Shown here: positions 22,636 through 35,803 of the stretch, one piece after another
Layout of the letters: every line of letters begins with the position of its first letter
Numbering within the stretch: position 1 is the stretch's first letter
Assembly (NCBI RefSeq): GCF_958298935.1
Contig: NC_084942.1
Span: 19,661,501 to 19,725,500, forward strand
Reading direction: 5' to 3'
DNA from: Phragmites australis
Taxonomy: Eukaryota > Streptophyta > Magnoliopsida > Poales > Poaceae
DNA: 64,000 nucleotides
Notes under the pieces: model-generated
Told to the model about the DNA's origin: nothing
Database searches by the model: none
The model's input: only the letters and a program-made list of their open reading frames with translations
Program-made: the position numbers and the translations under genes

Positions 22636-24016
22636 ATGGATCCTCGTTTAGCCTGGAAGCAGTACTTGAGAGAGCTGTGTTTCTCCTCCAATGACTCTTC
22701 CGATGAGGAAGATGATATATTCTTAGAGACTCTGAGCGCCTGGCAAGCGGAGTCGGAGGCATCCCAGCGGCGACCTTGGGGCGGTTCAGTGCCTGGTCGC
22801 CAGCGTATTCATCGTTATCGGCTGAAGGGCCATATTAGGTTGTACAACGACTACTTTGCCAATCCCCCCGTGTACCCTGACTATATTTTTCGTCACCGGT
22901 ATTATTACAAACAGAAACTCTCCACATTCGTAAGTATTGATGTATGTGTGATGTGCATAATGATGTATGTTGGTGCAGGTTCAGGATGAAACGTAACTTT
23001 TTTCTCAAGATTGTGCGGGCGGTTGAGGAGCATGACTCGTGGTTCCAACAGAGGAGGAATGCTGCAGGCGAGCTAGGGTTGTCCGCGTTGCAAAAAGTGA
23101 TTGCGGCGTTCCGTATGCTAGCATACGATGCTTCGACCGATTCTCTAAATTAGTGCCTCCGCCTAGGGGAGAGCACCATCATTGAGAGCATGAGGCAGTT
23201 TGTCCGTTCCATCGTCGAGATGTTCGGCGATGAGTACCTCCGTTCTCTGAATGATGAGGACACTGCTCGTTTGCTTGCTATCAATGAGCAAAGAGGGTTC
23301 CCAGGGATGCTGGGAAGCATTGATTGTATGTATTGGTGGTGGAAGAACTGTCTGATGGCGTGGTCAGGTTCTTTTACCGGCCATGTTGGAACGCACCGAC
23401 GATCATTCTCGAGGCGGTGGCATCGCAAGACCTGTGGATTTGGCATGTCTTTTTCGACATGTCAGGTTCTCTGAACGACATTAACGTTATGCACCGCTCA
23501 CATCTCCTCGACGACCTTATCGCACGCGAGGCCCCAAAGGTACAATACTCTATTAATGGGCACCATTACACCATGGGGTACTACCTGGCAGATGGCATAT
23601 ATCCGGAATGGGCCACGTTCGTGAAGCCCATACAATCTCCAGTTGGGAGGAAGCGGCAACACTTCGTGCTTCAGCAAGCGGCAGCACGGAAGGATGTAGA
23701 GCGTGCCTTCGGAGTACTGCAGTCCTGGTTTCCCATAGTCCGGGGGACAACGAGGTTATGGGATCAGGAAACCCTTAACAACATCATGACTGCCTGCATT
23801 ATCATGCACAACATGATAATCGAAGATGAGAGATTGGATGAGGAGGTCGAACACGTGTACGAGGGTGCTGGTGAGGATGTGCAGTCATCACACGACCTAA
23901 CCCCTCCATTGGTAGCATTGAGCCAATGGTACAGTGCTATAAGAAGCAGACACGGTCATCAACACCTCCGTGACGACCTTGTTGAACACCTTTGGCAGAT
24001 CCACGGTGGGGAGTAG
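22636..24016 (+). pseudogene. PIF/Harbinger DDE transposase, broken
   Basis: The start MDPRLAWKQYLRELC is followed by an acidic stretch. An 80-base intron (22899-22978, GT...AG) joins CG to G and gives YIFRHRFRMKRNFFLKIV. Then come QQRRNAAGELGLSALQKV, a premature TAG at 23151-23153 where relatives have an acidic residue, FVRSIVEMFGDEYLRS and MLGSIDCMYWWWKNC. A frameshift lies near 23385-23400, then PTIILEAVASQDLWIWH, GSLNDINVMHRS, GYYLADGIYP and ARKDVERAFGVLQ. The three catalytic acids (D in SIDC, D in LNDI, E in VERAF) are all still there. With one stop and one frameshift the gene is recently dead. It faces the element's Myb-like gene (24477-25412) tail to tail. Confidence 0.88.
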
Positions 24017-24476
24017 TATCAGTCTCCTCTAGTTCTATATTACTATGTTTAGCTCTATCCTATGCAAGTGCGTATTATGTGTAGTACGTCCTAAGGTAGT
24101 GCGTTTCGGAGTAGAACATTGTAGTAAACTCGGTTTGTATCATGTAAACTTGTCGACAAATGCAAAAAAACGCTCAGGTCGAGCTCGGTTTGCTGAAAAT
24201 TTGTCCCTATGACTAAAATGAGGGCTCAACAGCCCAAGTTGTCAAAGCAACGTTCAACATAACATAATATAGATTTTGCTCAACCAAATTCACAATCAAC
24301 ATCACAAATTAGACAGATGGCCCAGAAGTGGCGCGCCTAGCTGCAATAATTCTTTGCCTGAGGCTTTTGTAGTATGCTTTCTGGTTCTTATCCATTTGGG
24401 AAAGATCCATGTTCATTATAAGCATCTCCTCCTTTACCTTTTCCATTTGCATTCGCTCCTCCTCGAGCCTAAGCCT

Positions 24477-25412
24477 CTAACGCTCCACATTCATCATCTC
24501 AGTAAACCTCTCTGCCCTATCCTTCTCAATCCTTTCTTTTAACGAGAACTGTCGGTCAAATATCTCCTTCATGGGGGCAGAAGCTGAGTTCGACGAGGTT
24601 GAACCGCGGGCAACCTCCTTGGAGCGAGTCCGGCCAGGTGGCCTTTTAGGACGTGGATTACCAATGAAAGCAGGGGCATCCCCAGCTTCTGCTCCGGGAG
24701 ATGACTCAACGTGCTGCATCGACGCGGGGCTCCCGGCGGCGGAGGTCTTCTGCTTTTTGCGCGAGGACTCCGATTGCCACTTCGGATGATGCCTCAACTC
24801 CCGCCAACAAGGCAGCAATGTGAACTTTTTGTGCTCCACGGCCTGGAACATCTTGCAAGCCACCACGATCTGCCACCGGTAACCATGTTCATCATGACAA
24901 TATCATAAAGCAACATCGCTTATAAATCGGAACAAAAAAAATAGCAACACGTATAAATCAGTTCTGCAGCATACCGTCTCGCCCTTGGTCGTCCCACTTC
25001 TCCTAGAACGTAGGGCCCTAGCATAGTGGCCGTAGAACTTCTGCACCATACCGTTGATGAACGTCCACCTCCCCTGCAGCGACTTCTTATTGCGGGTTGA
25101 TGGGAAGTCTTTGTTGTCGTGGAAGTATGTCTCGATCCTCTACCAGAAAGCCTCTAAATTCTGGTTGCTCCCTACCACAGGATCCATGCTCACGTTCAGC
25201 CATGATGACACAAGTAGTAGGTCTTCCTTCATGGTATAACTTTGTCCACGGCCACCGCCAGTTGCTATCTCTGCTGGTGCCTCTTGGGACTGCAGGTCTG
25301 CCAAAGGAGGCTATGTGCCGATGATGCCTTCTTGGGTGTTCAGCACAACTTCGTCCCAAGGGATTGCATCGTCGTCACCACGAAGGAAGTCGGCATACTC
25401 CATAGAGTCCAT
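24477..25412 (-). pseudogene. PIF/Harbinger Myb/SANT-like accessory protein (ORF1), broken
   Basis: From ATG at 25412 the reading MDSMEYADFLRGDDDAIPWDE runs to an in-frame TAG, continues QSYTMKEDLLLVSSWLNVSMDPVVGSNQ (SANT-like trihelix), meets a second TAG after LEAFW, then reads RWTFINGMVQKFYGHYARA to a GT donor near 24975. The last exon starts at 24869 (IVVACKMFQAVEHKKFTLL) and ends at 24477, with a PKRPPGRTRSKE basic stretch and a charged coiled-coil tail, as in the NAM-associated C-terminal domain. In PIF-type elements this protein acts with the transposase on transposon DNA. The two stops make it non-functional. Confidence 0.8.
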
Positions 25413-25638
25413 ACACACTAGCAAATAAGCACTGAAATACAACAAGTATTGATTAATTTCAACATGGTTTCCTTCTTGTGCATAAGAAAGGCTTCCACCA
25501 AATGTCATATCCAACATTATTGAAAAACCATTTTCAGTTCAAACTTTTTCCTAACAAGTAGAGGTTAACCATGAACATATAAGGTCCGGCTACCTCGACT
25601 CAATAAATCACAAACAACTAAGTATTAACCCTACCCAA

Positions 25639-25974
25639 CTACAGCCTCCATGAACGATCCGATTCAATGGATATGGCATCATCCGAATCAGCACACAATA
25701 GGGTATCGGAGCTCCAGTCAGCGGGAAGGACGTCGTCGTCGTCAATGTTCTTTGATCCCGACGCTTCCTCGTCCACTGCAACGCTTCTATTGTCGGCGTC
25801 ACCAACATGGTTGGGCACGCAGCCGCTCAACATAGCATCTTCAACTTGGAACACAAGCTGCTCCAAGTCTGCCGCAATGCTGTCGACCTCCAGAAGCGCT
25901 CGGTTGAGTTCAACGGCAGCAGGGCTGCTGTCCTGGAGCATCGACACAAGAGCGCCAAGGGCTGCGGCGTCCAT
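25639..25974 (-). pseudogene. Possible 5' exon of the PIF accessory gene
   Basis: The frame starts MDAAALGALVSMLQDSSPAA and turns into an acidic run (DDDDVLPADWSS). It lies 230 bases upstream of the Myb-like reading on the same strand and looks coding. No splice pair was fixed, so linkage to the next exon is inferred from position only. Confidence 0.45.
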
Positions 25975-28900
25975 CTATAACCACGGAAAAAAGCACTTCG
26001 GCAACCTCAAACTCTACCAATGAATGTATATACTAAAACTAGGCGCTGACAATTGCATGCACGATCATAGTTTCCAAAATCAGGGGCGGAGTCTACCAAT
26101 ATGGCAACAACTACAGACAGTTAAGCAAATATAAACTTCAGACATGAGCAAATTTTTGTGAACATGAGACATACATTTTTGAACAACAAATGTATAATCT
26201 ACAAATTACCTAATAGTCAGTTCAGACTCCAGAATGCATAACCTACAAATTCACCATTGAAGAAATGCAAGAGAGCGAATTTGCTTAATTTCTGAACAAC
26301 ACCTAGCAGGCACGAGCTTAATGCATTCTCTATAAACTTTGAATAGTCTGAAATTAATTAAAAGCTATGAATGACATTCTGTTCTTCTGGATTGCAGATT
26401 GCCATGACACTAGGCACATCAATTTGCATACAAGCATACACGACCATCAAACTAGATAATTATTTAAAGGAAAACCCTCAAACTAGATAATCATTTTAAG
26501 CAAGATTCAAACTAGAACTTCAGTTTAAGCAATAGATCGAAGCAATTGATCCACGCCAGTAACCAGCCTGCAAACGCTCCTCTCCATTTTCACCCTAAAA
26601 TTTGTCTACTTTACAGGGTGAGATCAATTGCTTCGACTATGGCACAACGATGCCATCTCCTGCTATACCACGCATCACAGCTATCCATTCCTCAAATAAA
26701 TTCTCCAATCTATGCACATACAACGGGAATAGCAACATACGAAATCGGCAGAACCCCAGCAAGGAGGAGCAGTGGAGCGAGGCAAGACGAAGAAGAAGAA
26801 GAAGAAGCATCCCGATTCACTGACGGCGAAGAAGACAGAAGAATAGCTCCTCCCCCGGCCTCTCCCTCTCTCTCTCTCTCTCCCATCTTCCCTACGGCGA
26901 CGACCAACCACAGATCTGGCCGGCCACCCCGCAAACAAAATCGATATGTCAACCCAGGACTTACCAGAAGCTTGGTGACGACCAAGGACCTGCTACTGTG
27001 GCTGAGCAAACCAACGGGGGGGGGGGGGCTGGGAGCGTGGCCACCAGATCTGCGGTGGCCCAGTCCTCAGCCGCGGGGGACGATGTGTCTTCTGCCTGGT
27101 CGCCGAATGCTGCTTGTTTCCACCGGCCACCGAGGCCGCCCGCCTCGCCTCCGCACGCGCCTGCCAACTCCCCTTCTGCCGCTCCACAGGATGCATTACC
27201 CGTTCAGGAGTCCTGTCGCCAACAGGGAAGCGGATGCCGCATCCCTCCGAAAAAATGCCGTTGCCGAAACCCTCCCCGCAACCCTGTTCGTCTCGATACG
27301 GCATCCGCTGGAGACCACATCTGGCCTCACGCCGAGCGGCATCTGACGTGGATGCGGGTCGTGGACCGGATACGGACTCTGCTGGAGTTACCCTCAGCTA
27401 GATGAAGTATTCCAGACACACTTTCTAGATTGGCCAGCACCATCTCTATGTCATCTAGTTTTTTCATCAGTACGCTAGCTTCATCATAGGCATATACCCT
27501 GATTCAAAGCCCAGTTTCTGAAGACTCACATATCCCCAGCCTTAGCTCCATAATAGCTATAATATAATGACCTTTATTTCTCTCTGGAATGACCGTGTCT
27601 TGACTTGAAAAATGAATTTGAGTGTTCTGTTCCTTCTCTATATTGTCATATATGGTGGTTGTTGAATATCTTCCTCTAATATCCGGTGATAAGGGGAGGA
27701 AACAGCAGATTGCAGCGCGCCAATTGCGAGCCAGAGGGACAGCTTGCTTTTCTTCTGTGAAGTCACATGGAAGCAAGGCTCCACGTTTAGGAGGGCTTTT
27801 TATAAAGGAAGTTTAATTAAATCTTATTGTTACATCAAGCTGATACAACCATATAACAAGTTTATTCTCGATCTCTGTATTAATGAGATGCACACAATCA
27901 CTGACTAAGGAGCCAGAATGTTACAAAAGACCCATAATAGAAAAAGATCAATAAGAAGAAACGCATATCCTCTCCAGAAGTTATTATGATTAGGTTTAGA
28001 TATAGAGTCTAGACTGTCTTCAAAACTAGGTAAATAGCTCCCTAGCCGCTCGCTCCAGCCTCGTGCATGCTATTGTAATCATCACATGATATTCCTGCCA
28101 ATGCAATACAAACCACGAACGAATCTGATGTATACAAGCGAAAACAACCTACGGCAGAGAAACATATTTCTTCTTGTTAAAGACAATATTGTTCCTACAT
28201 GCCATAGCGCTGAACAAAATGTGGTTGTTGCTGCCATATATTTACTAAGACCATAAAGCCAGTTCTTAAGCATGTTTTAAATACTTCGCGATTAGTAAAG
28301 ATATTATACTATCGGGACTATTAGCCTTACAGAACGGAAAAACGATAATTAAAGAAGATGTGCTTAATTGTCTTAGGTTTGTGACAATAATAACATTTCT
28401 AATCTCCATGCCATTGTCTTTTCTTATTAAGAGAACCTTTTGTGTAAATACCAAAATAATATTTTAATTTTTAACGTTTTTTAGCCTAATTTTTAACGGG
28501 TTTTTGTGTTAGGAGGACCTTTTGTGTAAATGTCATTGTCTCTTCTTGTTGAGAAGAGGTGCTTAATGTTTTGGAACTACGCGGGCGCTTTGTATCTTCC
28601 TTCAATTTCGTTAGATGCAAGCAGGTGACAAGGGGAGGAAACAGCAGATTTGGGGAAGTGGTCAAGGGATGGCACAGGAAGACAAGCAGCAAAGCTGATG
28701 GAAGGAGACCTTCTGTATGATGCCAGTCTGGCGATAACATGCTCATGCTCCTATATCCTTTCAATGCCCCTATGAGTGTGAGTGACGGAGGGAGTTGAGA
28801 ACAAAGTAACTCAACATTTCTATGTCTTTTTTTGGAAAAGTTGCCCAATAAAAAGGCGCGCGTCGGTGGCCGCGCCCGCACATTGCAGCGTGCCAATTGC

Positions 28901-30033
28901 GAGCGAGAGGGACAGCTTCCTTTTCTTTTGTCAAGTCACAGGGAAGCAAGAATAGTAAGATGGCATATCAAGGTGGATCTTCATCTGAATGGCATCTATA
29001 TATGTTTATCCTCTCCAAGCAAAATAGTGACTGCAACAGAAAGCAAACAAGACAAGTTCCTGTAACCTGCCTTTTTCCTTCTCATTGTGCAAGTCATAGT
29101 TTGAGCTCAAAATGATTGGAATGGTTGAAGATAGCATACTTCACACCATTAACAAATTTCATGACTATTAGGATGGTGTTTTGAAGGCTGAGAGCGAAGG
29201 AACGCAACATGGCGATTAGGCCTTGTGGCCCTCTTATAGGGCAAAAGAGGTTTAATTCTGTGATTTTTTTTTAACACCGAACCCCCCTACTCGGATTTAT
29301 TGGAGACCTTTTTATCCCAGTGGGCTCGGCAGCACCATGCTGCTTTGCCACCGTTCGCTAATTCTGTGAAATTTGCAAATGGGGACCTATTTTTGTAATA
29401 TTAATAACAAGTAGATATATTTCAAAAAAAATCTAGCTTCCCAGTCACCAGGAAAAATATTACCACGTTGCAGACAGGGCGCAAGTATATTGTTAGTGGC
29501 ACATAACACTAGGCACCGTGGTGTAAACGCTGCTTAGAAGTACAAAAGGCATGAAACATAATGTGAGGAGCATAAAACAGGAAAACAGACCTGATGGCAA
29601 GTTGGCGACATGCCAACGATGATGCAGAACAAAAATGTTAAATTTTACAACATTGATCCAATTCATGCATGATCACAATCGACCACTCGTATACAGGGTT
29701 GTTGTAAGACCAAACTGCACAGGCGCACAGCATGCTTTCACTACAAATTTAAGCCCAGATCAGATGTGAATTGCACATCGCCACAAATTAAAATCCAAGG
29801 CGCCACCGAGCTAAGTCACTACCCTAACCTTGCTGTCAGGAGGAATTACAGTCACAAATACCTGGAAAGGAACTCGAGAAAATCAGAAGGCACCTCGTCT
29901 GTACAAATTTCCAGCCTTTGCTGTTCCAGGGAGCACCATACAGGAGGTGTAAACCCATCTTGAGACACTGCACTGTCGACGAGATTACCTTGCTTGCCCA
30001 CTTAAACAAGCGATCCGCTGGGAGTTGGGATCT
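25975..30033. other. Intergenic between the PIF element and the Raf kinase gene
   Basis: 26760-27400 is GC-rich with a GAAGAA run (26789-26808) and a C-run near 27017, possibly the 5' flank of the PIF element. A direct repeat lies at 27684-27790 / 28623-28950. 29640-30033 should include the 3' UTR of the Raf kinase gene. No other gene is supported. Confidence 0.35.
27684..28950. repeat. Dispersed direct repeat with an internal size difference
   Basis: 27684-27780 matches 28623-28650 plus 28882-28950. In the right copy 231 bases separate AACAGCAGATT from GCAGCG, while in the left copy the two parts meet at a shared ATT. This is what a deletion between 3-base microhomologies would leave. Confidence 0.75.
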
Positions 30034-33000
30034 TCACTCCTCGATGCTGTTCTTTGCATTCCGCTGCTGGATGGCATAATGTCTTTGCAGTTCTCGAAGC
30101 CTCTCCAGAAGTTCTTGGAACGACGGACGTTGTTGTGGGTCGCTGCTCACAGTAAGTGCCATTGTTATCAGAAAATGCAAATGTTAAGACATACTATAGT
30201 TTTCTTTTACAGAGATCAGGACCTCACGTTCATTGAGCCTTAGCGTAATTTTTTTACCTTTCCTAAAAGCAATAAAAAAAAAAGGGAAACAGCAAGTACC
30301 TTTCCCAACAGCTTCGGATAATTGATGTCCATTGAGGATCTACATCGCTTGGAATATCCAACCTTTGGTTCATGAAACCAACTGCACCAATGACCTACAT
30401 AAGAAATATACCCTTGAGAGTTATTATACAGGACTCGTCAAAATTATGAAGAAAAATAAACATTATCTAAAAAAGATCAACACAGTAAAGGTGTTCTGCA
30501 AAAAGAACTTTAGTAAAAGTGCTTTTCAAATTGCTGTCAGGTCCTTCTCGAGGTCTTAATTTCACAATAATACTCTTAAGTTCACAATATCGTAGTCATA
30601 ATTTGTAACTAAACGTATGGTCAGAATTAGAGGAAATTTAACAAACACAAATTTTATAACAAGAATATACCTGCATCGAGTTCAGATTTTCCCAGGGTAT
30701 CTTCTGAGTAACAAGTTCCCACAGAATCACCCCATAACTATACACATCGGACCTATATTAGCACCATGAAAAATCTATTAGTACTCAAACAGATGTCATC
30801 ATATGAACTTCTGTTGATTAAGATTGCCCCCAGCTTACTTCTCATCTGAAGGTTCATTGCGCAACACCTCGGGTGCCATCCATTGCGGCTGCATAGGAAA
30901 GCCACATCAATGAGTTAAATAAAAAATCTTTAAACCAATCACATCAATTCAGAGGGTCCATGAATATACATCAAGTACTCAAATTAAGCTTGCTTGAACT
31001 TACTGTTCCTTGTCCATTTTTTGTTGTCAGGAACGTTTCGCGCTTGAGACGTGAAAGACCAAAGTCTGCCACCTGATTGAATCAGACGAAATAAGAGGAG
31101 GCAAGCAAGAAAAATGCAAAATATTTGGAAAACAAATAAACTGCAATGTTACCTTCACAGTCCAGTTCTTATCAACCAACAGATTAGATGATTTTAAATC
31201 TCGATGAATGATAAGTGGGCTGGAATGGTGAAGATAATTCATTCCCCTTGCCTGTAGAAATACAAAAGGCAGAACGATGACTAGGGGATTAAAGTATACA
31301 TACAGAAACAATGTGGGAATTTGAACATATAAATTTATTTGTTTGGGGGATTGGCGAGTTCCTTGCTCAAACATGAAGCCTGAACTGCCTGGCCCCAAAC
31401 TATTCACTGAATCATGTGAATAATAGGCTCATGATATAAAGAAAATGCACTTACAATATCTAAAGCCATGTGAACGCGTCGTCTCACATCCAACTTGGTA
31501 GTGCTTCTTTGAAGTAAGCGAAACAAACTTCCACTGCATTTGAGAATGATGAAAATGGAAAAAAGGGGGAAAAAAATCTGTAGGAAATCATCACGAGAAG
31601 TTTGGGTGGTTGACACCAACTGTTTCGAACATGCAACCAAAACAATCCAAGCAAAAAGTCTCAAAGATCCTGCTGTACTAATAAAGCACCCATTAAGTAT
31701 ATCCCCTAGGTTAGATATTAATAGTTTTCTATGTCCGTACATGCATCCAGATTCTCGATAAGTTGGGCAACAATACTTCTATGTTTACAATAGTTTTCCA
31801 TAGACGGAGAAGCATCTTACTACATGACCCAACAACAAAAGAGAGGTGTCATGACTTCTCAGCTTAAACCAGGCCTAGAACTTCTGAGTTCCAGTTCCCA
31901 TGCCATATGTGACTTGAGTAAATTTCAAAAAGCTACAACTATTTTGACATATGTTGCAGAAAACTATATTTTTTTATGTTCATTTCAAAAACCTACAACT
32001 ATTTTGATAAATGTTGCAAAAAACTACAACTTTCTCACCGTTGGCCCACCTGCCATCCTCTATGGTATGTAATAGGAGGATTAGCCTACCTATTGCTAGA
32101 GGATGACAAGTAGGCCCACAGTGAGAAAGATGTAGTTTTTTGCAACATGTGTCAAAATAGTTACAGGTTTTTCAAATGAGCACTAGAAGTTGTAATTTTT
32201 TGCAACATGTGTCAAAATAGTTGTAGATTTTTGAAATTTACTCTTTTTGTAGTAGTCGGACCGTTCAACCCGGTGTAAAGAAACTGCTCAGCTTAATCTC
32301 ATGTACATGTGCAACAGAGAGAAAATACCACACAATAAGAAATACTTGCAAACATGCCTTCTTGTAAAAGGTAGGGGACATACCGAGGGAGGAACTCTGT
32401 TATGATACAGAGGCGTTGTGGAGATGTAACCGCACCCATGAAGAGCAATATATTAGGATGCCGCAGTTTCTTCATAAGGGATACCTTCACATATAAATGG
32501 TATCAGTATATTTAAGAATCCAAACTTTGAAATGGAAGTCACAAGATTTTAAGTTCACACGGGCTTTATTTCCACTTTCCAGAATCAACTTTAAAGAAGG
32601 CATATATGAAGATTTGTCAGCATGTTATTTTTATGTTTATCTACATCAATATTTTTGGCGACAATGGAAATGATAGATTATGCGGGAATCCTGAACACCC
32701 AATTCATATTTAGATTTCAAGTTTCTTTGAATCATCTCAAACTTTTAAGAAAAGAAGAACTACAATTATGATGCTAAACAGGCGCATAACTTAAATAGTT
32801 ACTCTGCAGCTCTAGGACAAGCTGCATGTCCTCTTGTCAGAAGCTGTACAGGAGTTGTAGCTGGGGATGGAAATCTACCTCTTGCCGAAAGGTCTGTATC
32901 AATTCTTCCGAATATTCTTGCTTGGAGAAAACTTTAACAGCCACATCCTGCCAGAACATGCCATATAAAATGATGAAACTAAAAATCAAAAGTAAACAGA

Positions 33001-35768
33001 GATTAGCAATTCATGCAACAGCCAAACAACAGAACATACCGAGCCATACCACAAAGCATGATATACTGTCCCACAAGAGCCTGCACATACAAAAGTTAAA
33101 AATAGCAGGATTAAAAGATATAGAATATAATGCAGTACACTGTGCTTTTAGTAGGATGTCTGTCAAGCTTGCACGTAAAACTTTTTTATGTAATAAGAAA
33201 CTCAACTGGAGATTATTCCTCGATGTGCATAGTAATGTATCACCATAACAAGGATCATGCCAAGGCTTATTTGACAAAGCTAGATCCATGGCTTATTAAA
33301 AAGAAGGAAAAATGTTAAAGCCTAAATGTATATAAAATTTCAAGAGCACCCTTGTTGGTCATCAAAATTGTCCAGAGGTTCAGGTCCTAAGAACAAACAA
33401 GATTGGCTTTCAAAAAAATTAAGAACAAACACAAGTGATTGGAGTAGGACAAAATTACAAATTAGTAGCAACATGACGGCTTGAAATTTCAGTCCCAGAT
33501 TTCATAGCAAACTAAAGCTATCTATCCAGAAAAAAAAAAAAAACTAAAGGCACTAGCACTAGGTTCTCATTACGATCACATGGTTACTTCTAATAAAGTT
33601 AGAACCAGATCTTGGCTAAACAGGGGCTAAAATGGGTATATAGTATACACCCATCTCCAACTCTTGTACCTATCTATTCATGAGATTGGGTAGTTTTTTG
33701 TGTTCAAAAAAATAGAGATTATACAAACAAATATAGAGGCGAAGTAGCTACACTGAAGTGAAGCAATGCAGACAAAGGTACAAACCAAATGCCGGCAAAG
33801 AACAATTAAAAATTGCACAAAAGAAATGTGAAACTTTTCATTTGAGATGAAAAGAAATGAAAGCATGCATAAACACTTCCTTATGAGCAAAAGATATATA
33901 TAATATATAAGCAACCATTCACAAAAGAAGTAACTACCTTGACCTATTTGTTCTCCAATGACAAGGTCTTCCCACAGGATCTCATAATCCAGACAGTCCG
34001 CTTCATGGTCTACTTTGTAGAGAGTACTACTATTAGTGCTTCCAGTGCTGCTTGCACTGCTTGTGCTGTTATTGTTGAAAGAGGACCAGGAACCTGATGC
34101 CTCATTTTTGCTAGGTTGGTTGTGTTCAGCACCTTGACCGTCTGGAGCTATGCTAGAATCAGAAACCTTCTGAAGATTTAGGCCATTCTCTTGCTCACCA
34201 TGCAACCATGGCAGGATCACATGATTTCTTTCATCAGGTCCCTCACTCTCCTGCCCTTTCCAAGGCCATGATATCCCTTTCTTGGTCAGCAGTGCCTCTG
34301 CCTTTGAACTCAAAATCTTATGGAACCCTACTTTTCCTTCTCCTGATTCATCGCTCTTTGTGTTGGTTGATTTTCCAGAGGAGTTCTCCTCCGTAGCAAA
34401 GGGGCCACGTGGTGCGTCCCCTCTTGGTGTAGTTGTTCCACTAAATGTTGGCTCTTCCTTAGCACCACGATCCGAGAACTGACTCTCACCACTGCCACCT
34501 TCTCGTTCCATGCCATCCTCATCTGTCCTGACCCGAGAACGAACTTTATTTGTGACCTTGGTAGCCTGTGTTGTTATTCTAAAAATCAAAAAGGAATATG
34601 CTAGCAATAAATTAAGAAGATGTACTAAAAAGAGACAATATTCAACTACAACACAAGTTCCCCCGCAGGTATCATTCTACAACTTTGCACAACAACCAAG
34701 GTACATCTGCAAATGACCATACCACCCCCATTCAAAGTCCTTAGTAGGTTAGTTATTGTTTTTTGAGATGGTGTAAAACTCTAGTCTGTAGTGGTAAACA
34801 CCCTTTGGAATAGAAATGAACCATTGAAAGAAAAGACTACATAGAAATGAACCAATGAAAGAAAAGTAGTATCAAAATTGCAGAATGGCATGTATTTAAG
34901 AACAATATTTTAAAGCTAGAATATTTCCTCTTTGTTGGTGGCTCTTGTTCGGTTTCATCTCTAGTCTACTCCAACTTGCTTGGGACTAAAAGGCTTTGTT
35001 GTTGTTGATTTAAAAACTAGAATTTATGTATTTCGGAACAGAAGTAGTAATATAACTTTAGTTTAATAGAAACAGAGCTTACCAAATTTGTGATCTTGGA
35101 CGCTAAAGAGCTTTGCAGAGGTTGCTGAGGATCAAAAGGACTTTTGTTCAACAAACTGGTTTTGCGACTGTTGTTGCTGCAACTCCCATCACAATAGGTC
35201 CCAGATGATTCTGATTGGGGCCTTGCAGAGGTTGGAGGCCTACAAAATATCTCCTCCAAGTGGCGCGAATCACTTGAAACACAAATGATACCCACCAAAC
35301 TGCCATCCTCATCGTAGAAAGGTGTGTTGGTGGCAACAGCTGAAAACCTATCACCGGCCCTGTTCTTAACTGGAAACTTCCCAGTCCAACTCTCACCCAT
35401 AGAAGTACGTCGGAAGATGTCATTTACCACATTGAGGTCACGGGAATCAACCAGAAGCATGAGGGCATCCTGACCAAGGGCTTCCCATGCAGGATAACCA
35501 AACAGACTCTCCGCAGATCGATTCCTACATGACAGATTTCAGTGAAAAAAGAAGCATTAACAAGAAAGAAAAGGGATTAAGAACGCTTGTGCAGAATCTA
35601 TTACGCTAATATAGCGAAGTTAAGGAGCACATACACTCATCAAACTAAGCTGTTTATCTGATTAAAAGTTGAAGTAGCAGTGTATCAAGATTTACAAACA
35701 ACGAATAGACTCTTATGACGCAAACTGCATATTTTGGCAATACTTGAATAAGCAATGCAACACAGCAA

Positions 35769-35803
<35 letters not shown>

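Noticed and set aside
26546..27346. 266-codon open frame on the plus strand
   Set aside because: It spans a GAAGAA run, a poly-C/G run and low-complexity sequence, has no recognisable domain, and open frames exist on both strands here because of base composition.
27421..27580. Coding-like minus-strand reading (AYDEASVLMKKLDDIEMVLANL)
   Set aside because: It has no family match, is short, and neither start nor splice signals could be fixed.
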